Of a stretch of 64,000 bases of DNA, positions 1 through 9,179 are shown piece after piece. The notes beneath the pieces are model-generated. The model ran no database searches. It saw only the letters and a program-made list of their open reading frames with translations, and had not been told where the DNA came from. Origin of the DNA: Croceimicrobium hydrocarbonivorans. Lineage in GTDB: Bacteria > Bacteroidota > Bacteroidia > Flavobacteriales > Schleiferiaceae. The translations under genes and the position numbers were made by a program. Numbering within the stretch: the first letter of the stretch is position 1; every line of letters begins with the position of its first letter. The stretch lies in the NCBI RefSeq assembly GCF_014524565.1, contig NZ_CP060139.1, positions 310,001 to 374,000 of the forward strand, in the 5' to 3' direction.

Positions 1-556
1 AGCTCCGAAGCTATCAATAACAATGAAATCGAATTTTGTTGCTCAATCAAAGAATCAATTTTATTTTCCTTTACCCATTTAAGACTTAATAATTTTCCCT
101 CAATTTCTTGAAGCTCTTGCTTTTTATAATTCGAAACTTCACGCAATTCAAAGGTTACCGAACGCTTATTAAGTGGCGTAATAAGAAATGAAGTAGCAAA
201 TTTCGAAAAGACGATATTATCCTTATTGAAATTAAGAAATGTACTGAACTGCTCAGTCGTTGATGTATCGGTAATGACAAATTCTGCTTTCGTGAATAAA
301 GTGTTTTCTCTAACTATTCTTTTTGCAATTTTTGATTCAACAGTTTCAATTTTATGGTAGCCCAAAAACTCAATTAGCTTTTTTTGACTGTCAAAATAGG
401 GTGCTATTTCAAATAATGCAGATTTATCTCCACTCATTAATCGCGATTCAAGCTTATAAATCGGGTGGTTACTTCCTGCCACAGAGATATCCTGTCCGAC
501 CGCAGGCTTTACAGTCAAATAGAATAAAAGCAATATCGCTAAAGTTCGATCTGTCA
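1..556 (-). CDS. Partial secreted protein of unknown function (N-terminal 185 residues)
   Basis: Reading the minus strand from an ATG at 556 gives an open frame that runs without a stop to the window edge, so the C-terminus is missing. Residues 1-22 form a signal peptide (MTDRTLAILLLFYLTVKPAVG, hydrophobic core then Ala-Val-Gly before Gln). The mature part is lysine- and glutamate-rich, with a predicted helical stretch near residues 145-170. No recognised family. It has the same orientation and character as the next dozen genes. The start is supported by the signal peptide; no strong Shine-Dalgarno site is visible. Confidence 0.75.
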
Positions 557-707
557 TTTTAATTTTCGTTAAGGTTTTCTAGTTGCTCCGTATCCCCTAG
601 GCTACGCAGACCCCATATTGTCTTTTCCTTTTTTTGATCAACCTATGCTTACTCTTTGAAGAGTCAAGTCATATTTATTCCGACCAAAAATCAGATCATC
701 GCTTTAG

Positions 708-1322
708 TCAAGCAAGTTCTTCCGATAGAAGCTCAATAGTATTTCCCTTTTCATTGCTCGCCCAAATTTGGATAGTATCGAAACCATTACGCTTTGCTTC
801 TTCAAACTCAAGTTTTGTTCCGTCGATTAGCTCTATTAAGCCATTTTCATCAACATGCTCCGCAAAGTCTTTTTCGTAGTCTATTCCATTATAGGTTGAG
901 ATTACAATTTCAAAAGTGTCATTTCCGTCTTGGTCGATATAAGCCTGTGATACCGGCCTATTCTTAATTTGCTCCTCTGTAAATGTCTCAGAGAACAAAG
1001 CATTATAGCCGTGTTTGCAAGCATCAAACAGCAAAATTTCCGCTCCGTTGGAAGGATCAACCGCAAAAACTAATGAAGGGGCAAAGTCAGTCCCAACAAT
1101 TAAGGTTTGGTAGCTCTCATGCAGCTGACCGTAATACTTGATTTTAAATTTGCTTTGCCCTGCAGCGGTCTTTAATTGTCTTCGCCATTCGTGAGATTGC
1201 AGGTCCTTAGGATTTTGAATAGTATCCGTAAATCCCTGCAGATAAGTTGGCCCTAACATTCCATTATCAGCTTGAGCATCGCTTGATTTATGGCTCCTTT
1301 TAAAAAGGTTTAATAGTCCCAT
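708..1322 (-). CDS. Hypothetical cytoplasmic protein, 204 aa
   Basis: No signal peptide or membrane segment; the N-terminus is short, basic and Ser/Asp-rich (MGLLNLFKRSHKSSD), followed by an alpha/beta-looking body with many acidic residues (about 15% Asp plus Glu in the last 100). The composition and compact size resemble immunity-type or SMI1/SUKH-like neighbours of toxin loci, but I see no diagnostic motif, so no function is given. It is followed downstream (151 bp) by the partial secreted gene at the window edge. The start has an upstream in-frame stop and good length, and the frame is clearly coding compared with the opposite-strand shadow. Confidence 0.7.
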   Translation of the reverse strand: MGLLNLFKRSHKSSDAQADNGMLGPTYLQGFTDTIQNPKDLQSHEWRRQLKTAAGQSKFKIKYYGQLHESYQTLIVGTDFAPSLVFAVDPSNGAEILLFDACKHGYNALFSETFTEEQIKNRPVSQAYIDQDGNDTFEIVISTYNGIDYEKDFAEHVDENGLIELIDGTKLEFEEAKRNGFDTIQIWASNEKGNTIELLSEELA

Positions 1323-1355
1323 TGTTATTGTCTTTTATTCCATTTCAGATTTTCT

Positions 1356-1421
1356 GCCAAGGCCCCAAATCTCTTAGGCTAGCCCAGCTTTGGATCACTG
1401 CAATATGGGCATTGCCTTGGC
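1356..1421. repeat. Nested inverted repeat in intergenic spacer
   Basis: GCCAAGGC at 1356-1363 is the exact reverse complement of GCCTTGGC at 1414-1421, and GCCCA at 1382-1386 pairs with TGGGC at 1406-1410 inside it. The arms are spaced unevenly (18 nt on one side, 3 nt on the other), giving a bulged cruciform between two same-strand genes. It lacks a T-run, so it is not a standard terminator. Whether it has any function is not known. Confidence 0.4.
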
Positions 1422-1426
1422 TAGCA

Positions 1427-1939
1427 TTAATTCAAATACTTCTCAATCTGTGCTTTATTTCTCAAATCTATGAGTTCAAGGGAATTCCAATCCATTAAGA
1501 GTAGATTCCACTTCATCCCCAGCTTATGCAAAACTTCCGCATACAAGGTCTTATCGACATCCGGAGTTCCCGCAATCCAAATATCCTGCACTGTATCCAC
1601 CTCATAATCAAAGAATATCGCCTTGTAATTCTGACCGTAAGCCATGGTGTTTTTGCTTTCCATTTCTCCGGGCCGAATTCCGGTGCTTACTTCAGTATAT
1701 TTCTCAAGGCCCAATTCGCATAGACAGGAATCAAGTTCCTTAGTGCCAATTCCCCTTTGACTAAGCTTGAGTCCCTTATCTTCTCTTACCATCAGTTCTG
1801 TATATCCCATAGCATCGAAATGTTGTTCAGCGAAGTCTTGAAGGTTTTCAGCCTGCTTAATTAAGTCATTAAAATTCTCGGATGGCAGAAGCTCTACTTG
1901 CCTGTAATCATCTTCGTGATAAAAAATTGAGTGTTCCAT
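1427..1939 (-). CDS. Hypothetical cytoplasmic protein, 170 aa
   Basis: An acidic soluble protein without signal peptide or membrane helix. It starts MEHSIFYHEDDYRQVELLPS, an opening seen in some orphan or immunity-like proteins of Bacteroidota gene arrays, but no family can be named. A mid segment (around residues 95-125) is rich in aromatic and acidic residues and the C-terminus is helical. The spacer to the next gene (104 bp) holds the nested inverted repeat at 1356-1421. Coding confidence comes from length, codon use and the same orientation as the array; the function is unknown. Confidence 0.68.
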   Translation of the reverse strand: MEHSIFYHEDDYRQVELLPSENFNDLIKQAENLQDFAEQHFDAMGYTELMVREDKGLKLSQRGIGTKELDSCLCELGLEKYTEVSTGIRPGEMESKNTMAYGQNYKAIFFDYEVDTVQDIWIAGTPDVDKTLYAEVLHKLGMKWNLLLMDWNSLELIDLRNKAQIEKYLN

Positions 1940-2086
1940 TATTAGCGGCTTGCGTATGAGATTAATAGACTCCTCTTAGGGTTGACAGCCAAGTATCAGA
2001 ACCGGCTAAGCAAACATGAAGAATTATTAATCCAGGTTATCATTTTTAAAGGACCAAATCAGTTATTTATAACAGCTGACTACGAT

Positions 2087-2773
2087 TTATTCTTTGCCAG
2101 GCTCCCTTTTTTTCAGTTTGATATTCGCTCTTCTATTAAGGAATAGCTCTACGGTTTCAAAGTGAAAATACCTTTTCTCTCCTATCCAAAGCTTCCTTTT
2201 GTCCCCGTGTCCCATTCTGACTAATCCCGGATTTCTGTGTTTTCTAAGCTCACTGATATATTCTCTTTCATTAATGGTCAAGATCATGGAATCTGGAACT
2301 GCACAGTCAGTCTCACTCAAGTCAAATACGCAACTACTTTCTGTCTCATAATTTAAAAAGTCAGTCTCTCCTTCCGCATCATTTTCGAAAATGGTCATTG
2401 TGTTCCAAGTTCCTTTCTGCTCACAGTAAGGGTAAAGCGTGAAATTTGAAATTCTCAAAGTGTCCGTTTCCAAATTGTCCAGATCGTCAATTTCGATAAA
2501 ATCATGAATGTTAAAGTAAATCTTAAGGCTGGTCGAATCAGATTGAATATTGAGTCTTTGAAGCACTGAACTTTTACCATTGACCTTCTTAACAGGAAGT
2601 CTCAATTCTTCCCCCATCCTAAAAAATCCCTGATTTGTGAGTTCAATCTTAATAGAGTCGATTGACTCCAGATTTTGGATTTCAATATTTTGAATTTCAA
2701 GGGTCAGCTCTCTTGATTGCCCGAAGGAGCTAAAGAGGGAAAATAATGATAGTAGTACTAGAAGTAGTTTCAT
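2087..2773 (-). CDS. Hypothetical secreted protein, 228 aa
   Basis: A clear Sec signal peptide is visible (residues 1-18, MKLLLVLLSLFSLFSSFG, with Gln following a likely cleavage site). The mature part reads as a beta-rich domain: alternating hydrophobic and polar residues in SIKIELTNQGFF and LKIYFNIHDFIEI. A Cys pair occurs in residues 145-157 (SSCVFDLSETDC), perhaps a disulfide. The C-terminus is basic (RRANIKLKKREPGKE). No family recognised. Own spacers on both sides (about 145 bp) suggest a monocistronic gene in the orphan array. Confidence 0.72.
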   Translation of the reverse strand: MKLLLVLLSLFSLFSSFGQSRELTLEIQNIEIQNLESIDSIKIELTNQGFFRMGEELRLPVKKVNGKSSVLQRLNIQSDSTSLKIYFNIHDFIEIDDLDNLETDTLRISNFTLYPYCEQKGTWNTMTIFENDAEGETDFLNYETESSCVFDLSETDCAVPDSMILTINEREYISELRKHRNPGLVRMGHGDKRKLWIGEKRYFHFETVELFLNRRANIKLKKREPGKE

Positions 2774-2913
2774 TTTTAAATAGAGCTTAATGGTCTGCAG
2801 CTAGCTTGTACCTTATATCTATGATCCCCAAAAAAGGCAGCAGCGCGATAAGCCTATTGGCTGACCCATAGCCCTTCATCCGCTATAAGTCCTCAGATTA
2901 TTAGGGGCCATTT

Positions 2914-3558
2914 TTAGATCGCTACCGTATCAAGCCTCAAAATTTTAAAATCTAAATTTCCCAAAGAGCTAATACTCAAAATGCTGTCTACGGTATTAAA
3001 GGATTCAGCTTCCTCATCATAGCATTTTTGTATAACCTCTTGCTGTATTTGATTTAACTTTAAGTCAAGGGTTGCCCGGGTATAGCCCATACATTCCGCA
3101 GCCGACCAGGAATTAGCCATGCGTACTACTTTCTTAATATCTCCATTTGAATCCAATTGGATTAAGTCAAAGGAATACTCTGTACCATCAAACTCCCTTT
3201 TAAGCAGGAATACCCCCAATTCCTGATTTTCAATTTTGATTTTCGAGAAGTAGAAAATCTCCAAGTACTCTTTCCATTCAGCATAGTGTTTAACTTTAGT
3301 CACCAGCTCATTGAAAGTTAAGGAGTCCAATTTGACGGCTTTAGTCAAATCATTGATGGGCTTTCCGTCCGACTTAAAATCATATTGCAGAATATCCTGG
3401 CTTGGGAATTTGTCTTTGATTTTTGACCAACTTAATACGGATTGCTCATTCTGCTCATTTCGAATCGGCTCCATTTCAGTTTCTTTTCCGCTGCCCTTTG
3501 GGTCATTACAAGAGCCTAGTCCAAAAGCTACCAAGATGAGTAATAGTATTCTTTTCAT
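2914..3558 (-). CDS. Hypothetical lipoprotein, 214 aa
   Basis: The N-terminus is a lipoprotein signal: MKRILLLILVAFGLGSC has a basic start, a hydrophobic core and a lipobox (LGSC), with mature Cys at residue 17 followed by Asn-Asp. After a flexible polar linker to about residue 40 comes a helical and beta mixed domain with no recognised motif. It is probably anchored in the outer or inner membrane facing the periplasm. Three charged blocks (KVKHYAEWKEYLEIF) look like amphipathic helices. The function is unknown; the neighbours are similar orphans on the same strand. Confidence 0.74.
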   Translation of the reverse strand: MKRILLLILVAFGLGSCNDPKGSGKETEMEPIRNEQNEQSVLSWSKIKDKFPSQDILQYDFKSDGKPINDLTKAVKLDSLTFNELVTKVKHYAEWKEYLEIFYFSKIKIENQELGVFLLKREFDGTEYSFDLIQLDSNGDIKKVVRMANSWSAAECMGYTRATLDLKLNQIQQEVIQKCYDEEAESFNTVDSILSISSLGNLDFKILRLDTVAI

Positions 3559-3661
3559 GTCTTAAATGTTTGAGTAAGGTTCAAGGGGATAGCTATGATA
3601 ATATCGCTTTAGCTTCGCTGATGTCCGTTCACATAAAGCTTAAACAAAATTAGAAGGCATC

Positions 3662-4315
3662 CTAAATTTCTATTTTTCTTGGAATCCAATTTCCATTGCT
3701 CGATTTCTCCCACATCCGCCAATGTTTATCAGATGCCTTAAAGGGTAACTTTGACTTTAATTCGCCTATAAATGCCGATTCATATTTATCAATCCTTGCA
3801 AAAGGAAATGCAAACCAGACTGATATGGTTGATTCTTGAGATAGTCTCAAATAGATTCGGGAGTTTTTCACTCTAAAATCCAATACCGGAATCAGTTCCT
3901 GATTGGGGAGTACTTGATTAGTTTTTGGGTCTTTAAAAAGGAAGTTCCAGCAAAAATTCAGAGTGATCGGTCCAACAGGGTTCTTTGGCAAGTCCTTATT
4001 TAGTTCAAGCATTTCAAATCCCTTTTGAATGTTTTCATCCTTCAGACTCCAAGTCCATGATTTTAGCCAACCATCATTCTTTGTTTTTGGTATTCCGAAT
4101 TTAATAGTCAATTCAGTCAGTAAGTTCAAGACTGAGTATTCCTTATTTTTTGATTTATACAAAGTCAATTCAACTGACTCCGCCTTGATATTATCAGCGA
4201 ATAAATTCAAGAAACCCAATGTCTTCTCGTAATTAACTTTTGGAGATTCCCTACTCACGCTATGAGCCCCACCTGACTTAATAGGTAATCCTTCGTATGA
4301 TAGGAATCTCTTCAT
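3662..4315 (-). CDS. Hypothetical protein, 217 aa
   Basis: Soluble, without a signal peptide. The composition is unusual for the array: rich in Trp, Phe and Lys (GWLKSWTWSLKD near residue 95, WRMWEKSSNGNWIPRKIEI at the C-terminus). The C-terminal segment after residue 140 alternates hydrophobic residues (IYLRLSQESTISVWFAF), suggesting beta strands. I do not recognise a family; it could be a standalone immunity or binding protein. The start at 4315 is the only good ATG near the 5' end of the frame, and a 173 bp spacer lies upstream. Confidence 0.68.
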   Translation of the reverse strand: MKRFLSYEGLPIKSGGAHSVSRESPKVNYEKTLGFLNLFADNIKAESVELTLYKSKNKEYSVLNLLTELTIKFGIPKTKNDGWLKSWTWSLKDENIQKGFEMLELNKDLPKNPVGPITLNFCWNFLFKDPKTNQVLPNQELIPVLDFRVKNSRIYLRLSQESTISVWFAFPFARIDKYESAFIGELKSKLPFKASDKHWRMWEKSSNGNWIPRKIEI

Positions 4316-4488
4316 TTATTTTTCAAATCAGTGTCCTTCGCTTTAAGCTCGGCATAGTGTGGATGAATAATGAATCTTGATCCAGAAGTCCGACCTTCAT
4401 TTAGCAATAATACCCCCACTTTAAGCAATCAAACTGCATTTACAAAAAGTATCACCTACCCTAAGACAGTTCATATTTCCAATCATGT

Positions 4489-4959
4489 TTAATGCATCTC
4501 TCTTTTAAAATCTGCTAGCGGAAAGGCCCATGGCACTCCTAAATCATCTTCCCAGTCATCATATAGTCCCGATTCGACGTAGGGTCTCATAATGATATTG
4601 TTCAGATCATCAGAGTTATTGGCAAGTTGTAGTTTTTGATTGTTTTCAGCATTTAAGAAGTACAAATTGTAAGTGGGCCCAAGATCCATTCGTCCGGCTT
4701 CCACTTGTAAAAATGGAATTCCATTGCTGTCAGTCGCGAAACGCCCCAAAAGTCCTATCGTGTCTTTTGTGTTACCAGCAAGCAAATTGATTTTATAAGC
4801 TTCACCCTGAGAGTCCAATACGGTGACTGCATAGAAATTATGTTTCGTAGGTTCTATTATGACTTGCTTTCCATTTTTGTCAATCCATAGTCCACACCAT
4901 AATTCTGGAATAGACTTTCGGTTTTTTGCAGAACCAAATTGGTCAAGTAAGGATTTCAT
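4489..4959 (-). CDS. Hypothetical protein, 156 aa
   Basis: No signal peptide. Residues 20-110 read like a small beta-barrel of the lipocalin type: WCGLWIDKNGKQVIIEPTKH, then repeated hydrophobic strands separated by Asn/Gly turns. Residues 20-25 (the G-x-W element) match the usual start of such folds. The last 25 residues are acidic and aromatic (GLYDDWEDDLGVPWAF). It starts 65 bp after the next upstream gene's stop and may be co-transcribed with the lipoprotein gene at 5024-5656. The fold is inference from pattern only; the function is unknown. Confidence 0.68.
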   Translation of the reverse strand: MKSLLDQFGSAKNRKSIPELWCGLWIDKNGKQVIIEPTKHNFYAVTVLDSQGEAYKINLLAGNTKDTIGLLGRFATDSNGIPFLQVEAGRMDLGPTYNLYFLNAENNQKLQLANNSDDLNNIIMRPYVESGLYDDWEDDLGVPWAFPLADFKREMH

Positions 4960-5023
4960 TTTCTATTTACCTTAATTGGATAGTGGCACTTCAATTGTGC
5001 TGATTTAATTTCTATTAATGCTA

Positions 5024-5656
5024 CTAATCGTCCCAAATTTCTCCCTTGCTTATTTTTTCTAGCCTCCATTCTTGCCATTTCAGTTTGTTTGGGTCGTAAT
5101 TTTTAGGGTAATACTTCATTTTCTTTTCGGCCGGCACCCAAATTGTTTTCCTTTCAATATTAAAAAGGGTGCTTTCGATTAGTCTGGCAAATTGGTAGGG
5201 ACCAGAGTTTTCGGAGCTCTGAATCCCATTAGGTAAATGCAGGCTCGTCACTGAATCTTGCAAGATCACCTCTATATCAGAATATGGATAATGACTCCAA
5301 GTATCTTCAGGTATGGAATCTTGGCTCATTCGTATTTGATTATCCTTAAAGAAATTGAATAGCCCATCGCCCCGATAAAAGCCAATCATCTCCCAGGAAT
5401 TTAACTTGAAAATCCCGGTAGCGTTAATTTGCCTTAAGTGCAGATCGGTGTCAAACCAAAAAATGAAGTAATCTCGAGGAGACATTCCATGTTTTTTATG
5501 ATAGACAATAATCTGGTCTATTCCGCTGGATCGTAAAGAATCTGTAAATCTTTTACTTTCTTCAATCGAGTTGAGATAAGGCATCGGATAGTTATGCTGT
5601 CTTTGTAAAGAGCAGCCTGTGAGAACTAAGATCAATATGCCGAAGGTAAATCTCAT
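5024..5656 (-). CDS. Hypothetical lipoprotein, 210 aa
   Basis: Starts MRFTFGILILVLTGCSLQRQ: a hydrophobic core and lipobox LTGC give a lipoprotein with mature Cys at residue 15. The body is rich in Tyr, Trp and Asp, with several aromatic-centred strands (DYFIFWFDTDLHLRQI), and the C-terminus is mixed basic/acidic with four Trp in the last 45 residues. No family recognised. The gene sits upstream (65 bp) of the small barrel-like gene and downstream of a 254 bp gap, so it could be first of a two-gene unit. Confidence 0.73.
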   Translation of the reverse strand: MRFTFGILILVLTGCSLQRQHNYPMPYLNSIEESKRFTDSLRSSGIDQIIVYHKKHGMSPRDYFIFWFDTDLHLRQINATGIFKLNSWEMIGFYRGDGLFNFFKDNQIRMSQDSIPEDTWSHYPYSDIEVILQDSVTSLHLPNGIQSSENSGPYQFARLIESTLFNIERKTIWVPAEKKMKYYPKNYDPNKLKWQEWRLEKISKGEIWDD

Positions 5657-5910
5657 ATTGGTTTTAAATAGAGCTGAGGCCCTGGCTATGGGCAGAGGAA
5701 ACTAAGGAAGCCATAGATCAGAATTATTGCGATTAATCAGGCTTGAAGTTCGTGATTTCCACCTTGAAAACCAAAGCACTATTGGCTTTTAAGACTTATT
5801 ATGCCGAGGATTTTTTCAAGCTTCATCTTGGCTTGCCCCGATGCGGAACAAAAACTCAAGGCTGCAAGCTCAAAGTTTTGGATGTCAATAAGCAATCCTT
5901 TGAATTCAGT

Positions 5911-6402
5911 TTAAAATTCTAAGTCTTCAATAGCATATTTGAATTCCTTTTTGAAGGACTTAGTATCAAGTCTTAGTTCCAGGAAATTAGCACAATGGTA
6001 ACTAAAGCCACCTCCTTCATTATTAGTCTCAATGATTTCCTTTAGTTGCATTTTTATAGCGCTCAGCTTTCCTAGGGAAATTGTTCCTTCCCTCACCCTA
6101 TCCGAGTCGTAGCTAAGAAAGTGGGCCAGCTTTTCCTTTGGCGATAATTCCTTGCCATCTACATAATAGCTAGCTCCGAAGTCTTTTAAATAAATAAACC
6201 TAAAGGTGTCCGATGATTCATCCTCTTTGAAAATCAGACATCTATAGCCATGCCCCAGTGCCCGGCTGCATTCTTGATACACATCAATAAATAAAGTGTC
6301 TCCCTGCTTGAGCTGAAAAAAATCATCAATCGAATTTGTAACCTGAGCAAAGGACTTTAATGCTCCCAGCAGTATTATGCCTATTAGTATGAATCTCCTC
6401 AT
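5911..6402 (-). CDS. Hypothetical secreted protein, 163 aa
   Basis: A signal peptide is visible (MRRFILIGIILLGALKSFAQ, cleavage expected after Ala19 of SFA). The mature protein has three cysteines (ECSRALGHGYRC, and C at YHCANF), of which two sit 11 residues apart and could form a disulfide. The middle has alternating hydrophobic strands (TFRFIYLKDFGASYYV). The C-terminus is a charged helix. No family recognised. Both spacers exceed 100 bp; no clear promoter is seen in the 254 bp downstream gap. Confidence 0.7.
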   Translation of the reverse strand: MRRFILIGIILLGALKSFAQVTNSIDDFFQLKQGDTLFIDVYQECSRALGHGYRCLIFKEDESSDTFRFIYLKDFGASYYVDGKELSPKEKLAHFLSYDSDRVREGTISLGKLSAIKMQLKEIIETNNEGGGFSYHCANFLELRLDTKSFKKEFKYAIEDLEF

Positions 6403-6522
6403 TTCAATAGATCGCTTTGACTAAAATTTGTTCGACTTCCCCGAAACCCGGAGCACCCTTATCTTCTGTTTCAGAGACTGTCGCATAGCTATTGACCTAG
6501 CTTTGGGTTGTTGTTGGCTTTT

Positions 6523-6906
6523 TTAATTTAAACCGAATACTTCTTCGTAGGAATAATACTTGGATCTCCCAATTATGAAAATAATCTGTCCATTTTGGTC
6601 AGTTACTACCCCACGTTCTTGATTATCGCTTATCGGGAATAGTATTCTATACGCCAGGCCGTTATCCAACTGAATGCCGTATTCTTTTTTGCCATTTTCC
6701 AAATGAACCGAGTTCTGGGAATATTCCCAAGATCCCAAATCTCCATCTTCATTATGGATTGTCATTTTATCCGCAGTAAATTCGATTTCCGATTTAAGAC
6801 CTTCCGCATTTAAAGCTTTCCATTTTCCGCGATATACCTCAGATCCTTCGCAGCTGGTAAAAAGTAATGCAATTACAAATAGGTTTAAAAATAGGGTTCT
6901 TCTCAT
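6523..6906 (-). CDS. Hypothetical lipoprotein with lipocalin-like pattern, 127 aa
   Basis: MRRTLFLNLFVIALLFTSC is a lipoprotein signal with lipobox FTSC (Cys19). The mature part opens with YRGKWKAL, the Gly-x-Trp start common to lipocalin-like or META-like small barrels, followed by short strands and turns (IEFTADKMTIHNEDGDLGSWEY). At 108 mature residues it is about right for such a compact barrel. It would sit on a membrane facing the periplasm. Ligand and role cannot be told from sequence. It stands alone in the array, with a 91 bp gap upstream. Confidence 0.72.
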   Translation of the reverse strand: MRRTLFLNLFVIALLFTSCEGSEVYRGKWKALNAEGLKSEIEFTADKMTIHNEDGDLGSWEYSQNSVHLENGKKEYGIQLDNGLAYRILFPISDNQERGVVTDQNGQIIFIIGRSKYYSYEEVFGLN

Positions 6907-6997
6907 TTTCTAGTTAGGTTATTTTGTTTCCGTCTTTATTTTCTAATTCCAGGCCCTACAACACTTAGGCTCTGTATAGTGTCCCTAAGGGAATTGT

Positions 6998-7213
6998 TTA
7001 TAGTTTTTGGGACCCTTTATCTTTTTGTTTTTTTTTCATTTCAATAGGGACAGAAGACTTTCTGAAACCTACTAAAATGTCATTATGATCAATCCTGATT
7101 GCTAAAGTATCAGCTATCAAAATCCAACTAGCATTTTGGTTTTCACAAGTGCCCTTAATTAAGCCCCAAGATGAACCTGGATTTAAACTGTAAAACATAC
7201 TAATCTCATCCAT
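6998..7213 (-). CDS. Small hypothetical protein, 71 aa, overlapping the HEAT-like gene
   Basis: Begins MDEISMFYSLN and overlaps the 3' end of the HEAT-like gene by 8 bp, so translation may be coupled. There is no signal peptide; a basic, Lys-rich tail (KKKQKDKGSQKL) ends it. One Cys lies in the middle. It might instead be a fragment of a longer lost gene, because it is short and has no upstream start of its own. Real coding status is supported by orientation, overlap and plausible codon use, but remains uncertain. Confidence 0.45.
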   Translation of the reverse strand: MDEISMFYSLNPGSSWGLIKGTCENQNASWILIADTLAIRIDHNDILVGFRKSSVPIEMKKKQKDKGSQKL

Positions 7214-9179
7214 CCTTTTCCAGTTTTCCCTCTATTTTGGTGATGGTCTTATTCAATTGCCTTTTATCAAAATCATCTTTAGCAAAACCACTCTGAGCAA
7301 GTGTCTTAAGGAATAAAAGGTCTGTCTTAGATGCTAATTCAATTGCGTATTCGTAGAACTTCTGCATTGGAGACCAATCAATGTCTACATTAAGCCTAGC
7401 ATCAAGGTTAGAAACATAAGCCCCACTTCTTGAACCAATGTGCTCAATTGGAATGTTCAACTCTTCACTAAGAATTTCTTTCACCTTTTTTAGTTTGTTC
7501 CAAATTTCGTTATAGCCGTATAAATTCATTTTTGAGGGCTCAAGTTTTATCAAAATTATTTGATCAAAAGAAGGATTAAAGCTTTCACCATAGTCTGAAG
7601 TGTTGTTAATGAAAACTAGGCTTTGTATTTCAGCAACTCCATGACCTTCAAGGATATTTAGAGCCTTTTGATTTATGGAGTCTTCTAGGCTTTTTTTAAT
7701 GGCAAATAATTCAGGGTGAAGAGCAAAGTCATAGTTATATCCGAACCAGTTAAAAAGTGACCTGTAGATAAGAGGTCTTGCTTCTTCACTCTTTAAGTTC
7801 TTGAATGTTTCAATATACGCTCTTATCCAAACCATGCGTTTGTGGCTATCAATTGTATCATTATTGTTAAGCAGATTTTCGAAATCTTTTAATAGGAAGT
7901 CTCTTGTTTCTTGGTCATCAAAGTGAGCCAGTCCCATATAAGTGGAAATGGCATACTCATAACTTGGATCATCGTTCCGATTATGATTTGAAATGAACTC
8001 CATTAAGGCGGGTTTACATTCCTCTAGGTCATTGTTCGTAATAATTCCGCAGATTTCTATAATCAAGGACTTGGTTCGCTTTTTCAAGTGCTTATTGATA
8101 TAGGGTATAAAGTCCTTGTTATCTAACTGAATAAGTACATCTATTAGCAATTCGAATAGATAGTCTTCTTCTGTATCGAGCAAAGGCAAAAGCGATTCAG
8201 CAGCAGGTTTATATTTTATTTCACCAAGGGTTCTGATTATTTCAATCTTAGCACCATCAATTCTGTTCCTAACTGGATCCATGAGATTGGAAGGATAAAC
8301 ACCACCTAAACCTGCTGAGTCTAAATGGGCAAGAAGAATTGGACCAATAAATTCCGGGTCTTCATTTGAAAGCTGTCTTACTACTTCTCCTTGAACAAGG
8401 CTATTCTCATTATCCAGCAGCTGTAACAGAATATCTCTTGATTTTTCGGATTTAACTTGACCAAGAATTTGAGCTAAAGCATAGCATGGTTTTGACTGTT
8501 CTTCGTTAGCAATCCTTTGAAAAACGGGGTCGTAAGACTTAAACGAAGTCAAATGCAACATCATTAAGTATTGAGCTGAAATCTCCTCGCTTGCCTTGCT
8601 TCTTAGCTTATTTAGTATCTCTTCATGAAAATTTGAATTCTCAGTTTGTCTAGTAGATTTCAGAAATGCTTCAAACTCAGCAAACGAATAATATTTTTGA
8701 TTGTCGTAATATGATGTTTGCAATAAGTCGTATTGTACGGTTTCTCCTTTAACTCTGAGGTCACCAGAAGTTGCTGTCCAAACATAAAAAGCCTTTCCTG
8801 TTCTGAGAGCTTCATAGTATTCCGTCAAATTGGGATCTTCAATAATTTGTTCCTGCCAATACTCAAGAGCTCTCTCAGTTGCTTCGTAGAAATTGAGAAA
8901 AACGATGTACTTGTCCCCTGGACTCATTTTGTCTATAGGTCCATATCTGTTGCTGAATCCTGAAATCCAAATTTCATCTGTGCTCAGCTTTCCCTTATAA
9001 ATGCTGAGAGGTCTGGCTTTCGCTCTAAAATCTCCTTCAGAAATGTATTCCACCAAAGCGATCACATCTGAGTTGTCAATCATTTCTTTCCATTCGGGAT
9101 CTTTCCAACTATCTGCTTTTACTTGAAAGGCAGAAAGAGTCTGAAGGATAATAGCTAATAGAATTGTTAGTCGTTTCAT
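7206..9179 (-). CDS. Secreted HEAT-like repeat protein, 657 aa
   Basis: A signal peptide (MKRLTILLAIILQTLSAFQVKA, residues 1-22) is followed by an alpha/beta N-terminal part and, from about residue 200 to 480, a run of paired helices typical of HEAT repeats: SKPCYALAQILGQVKSEK, NSLVQGEVVRQLSNED and KYKPAAESLLPLLDTEED. The C-terminal 120 residues have more strands and a small conserved-looking acidic region. HEAT arrays make binding surfaces; the partner is not visible. Its start overlaps the upstream gene stop (ATGA), and the 71-residue gene follows with an 8 bp overlap, so the three appear to form one operon. Periplasmic or surface location is inferred from the signal. Confidence 0.8.
   Translation of the reverse strand: MKRLTILLAIILQTLSAFQVKADSWKDPEWKEMIDNSDVIALVEYISEGDFRAKARPLSIYKGKLSTDEIWISGFSNRYGPIDKMSPGDKYIVFLNFYEATERALEYWQEQIIEDPNLTEYYEALRTGKAFYVWTATSGDLRVKGETVQYDLLQTSYYDNQKYYSFAEFEAFLKSTRQTENSNFHEEILNKLRSKASEEISAQYLMMLHLTSFKSYDPVFQRIANEEQSKPCYALAQILGQVKSEKSRDILLQLLDNENSLVQGEVVRQLSNEDPEFIGPILLAHLDSAGLGGVYPSNLMDPVRNRIDGAKIEIIRTLGEIKYKPAAESLLPLLDTEEDYLFELLIDVLIQLDNKDFIPYINKHLKKRTKSLIIEICGIITNNDLEECKPALMEFISNHNRNDDPSYEYAISTYMGLAHFDDQETRDFLLKDFENLLNNNDTIDSHKRMVWIRAYIETFKNLKSEEARPLIYRSLFNWFGYNYDFALHPELFAIKKSLEDSINQKALNILEGHGVAEIQSLVFINNTSDYGESFNPSFDQIILIKLEPSKMNLYGYNEIWNKLKKVKEILSEELNIPIEHIGSRSGAYVSNLDARLNVDIDWSPMQKFYEYAIELASKTDLLFLKTLAQSGFAKDDFDKRQLNKTITKIEGKLEKDG

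Noticed and set aside
323..562. Plus-strand 79-residue frame
   Set aside because: It lies opposite the partial minus-strand gene with a signal peptide, whose frame is open to the edge and reads better.
634..879. Plus-strand 81-residue frame
   Set aside because: It is opposite the 204-residue gene and shows no coding features of its own.
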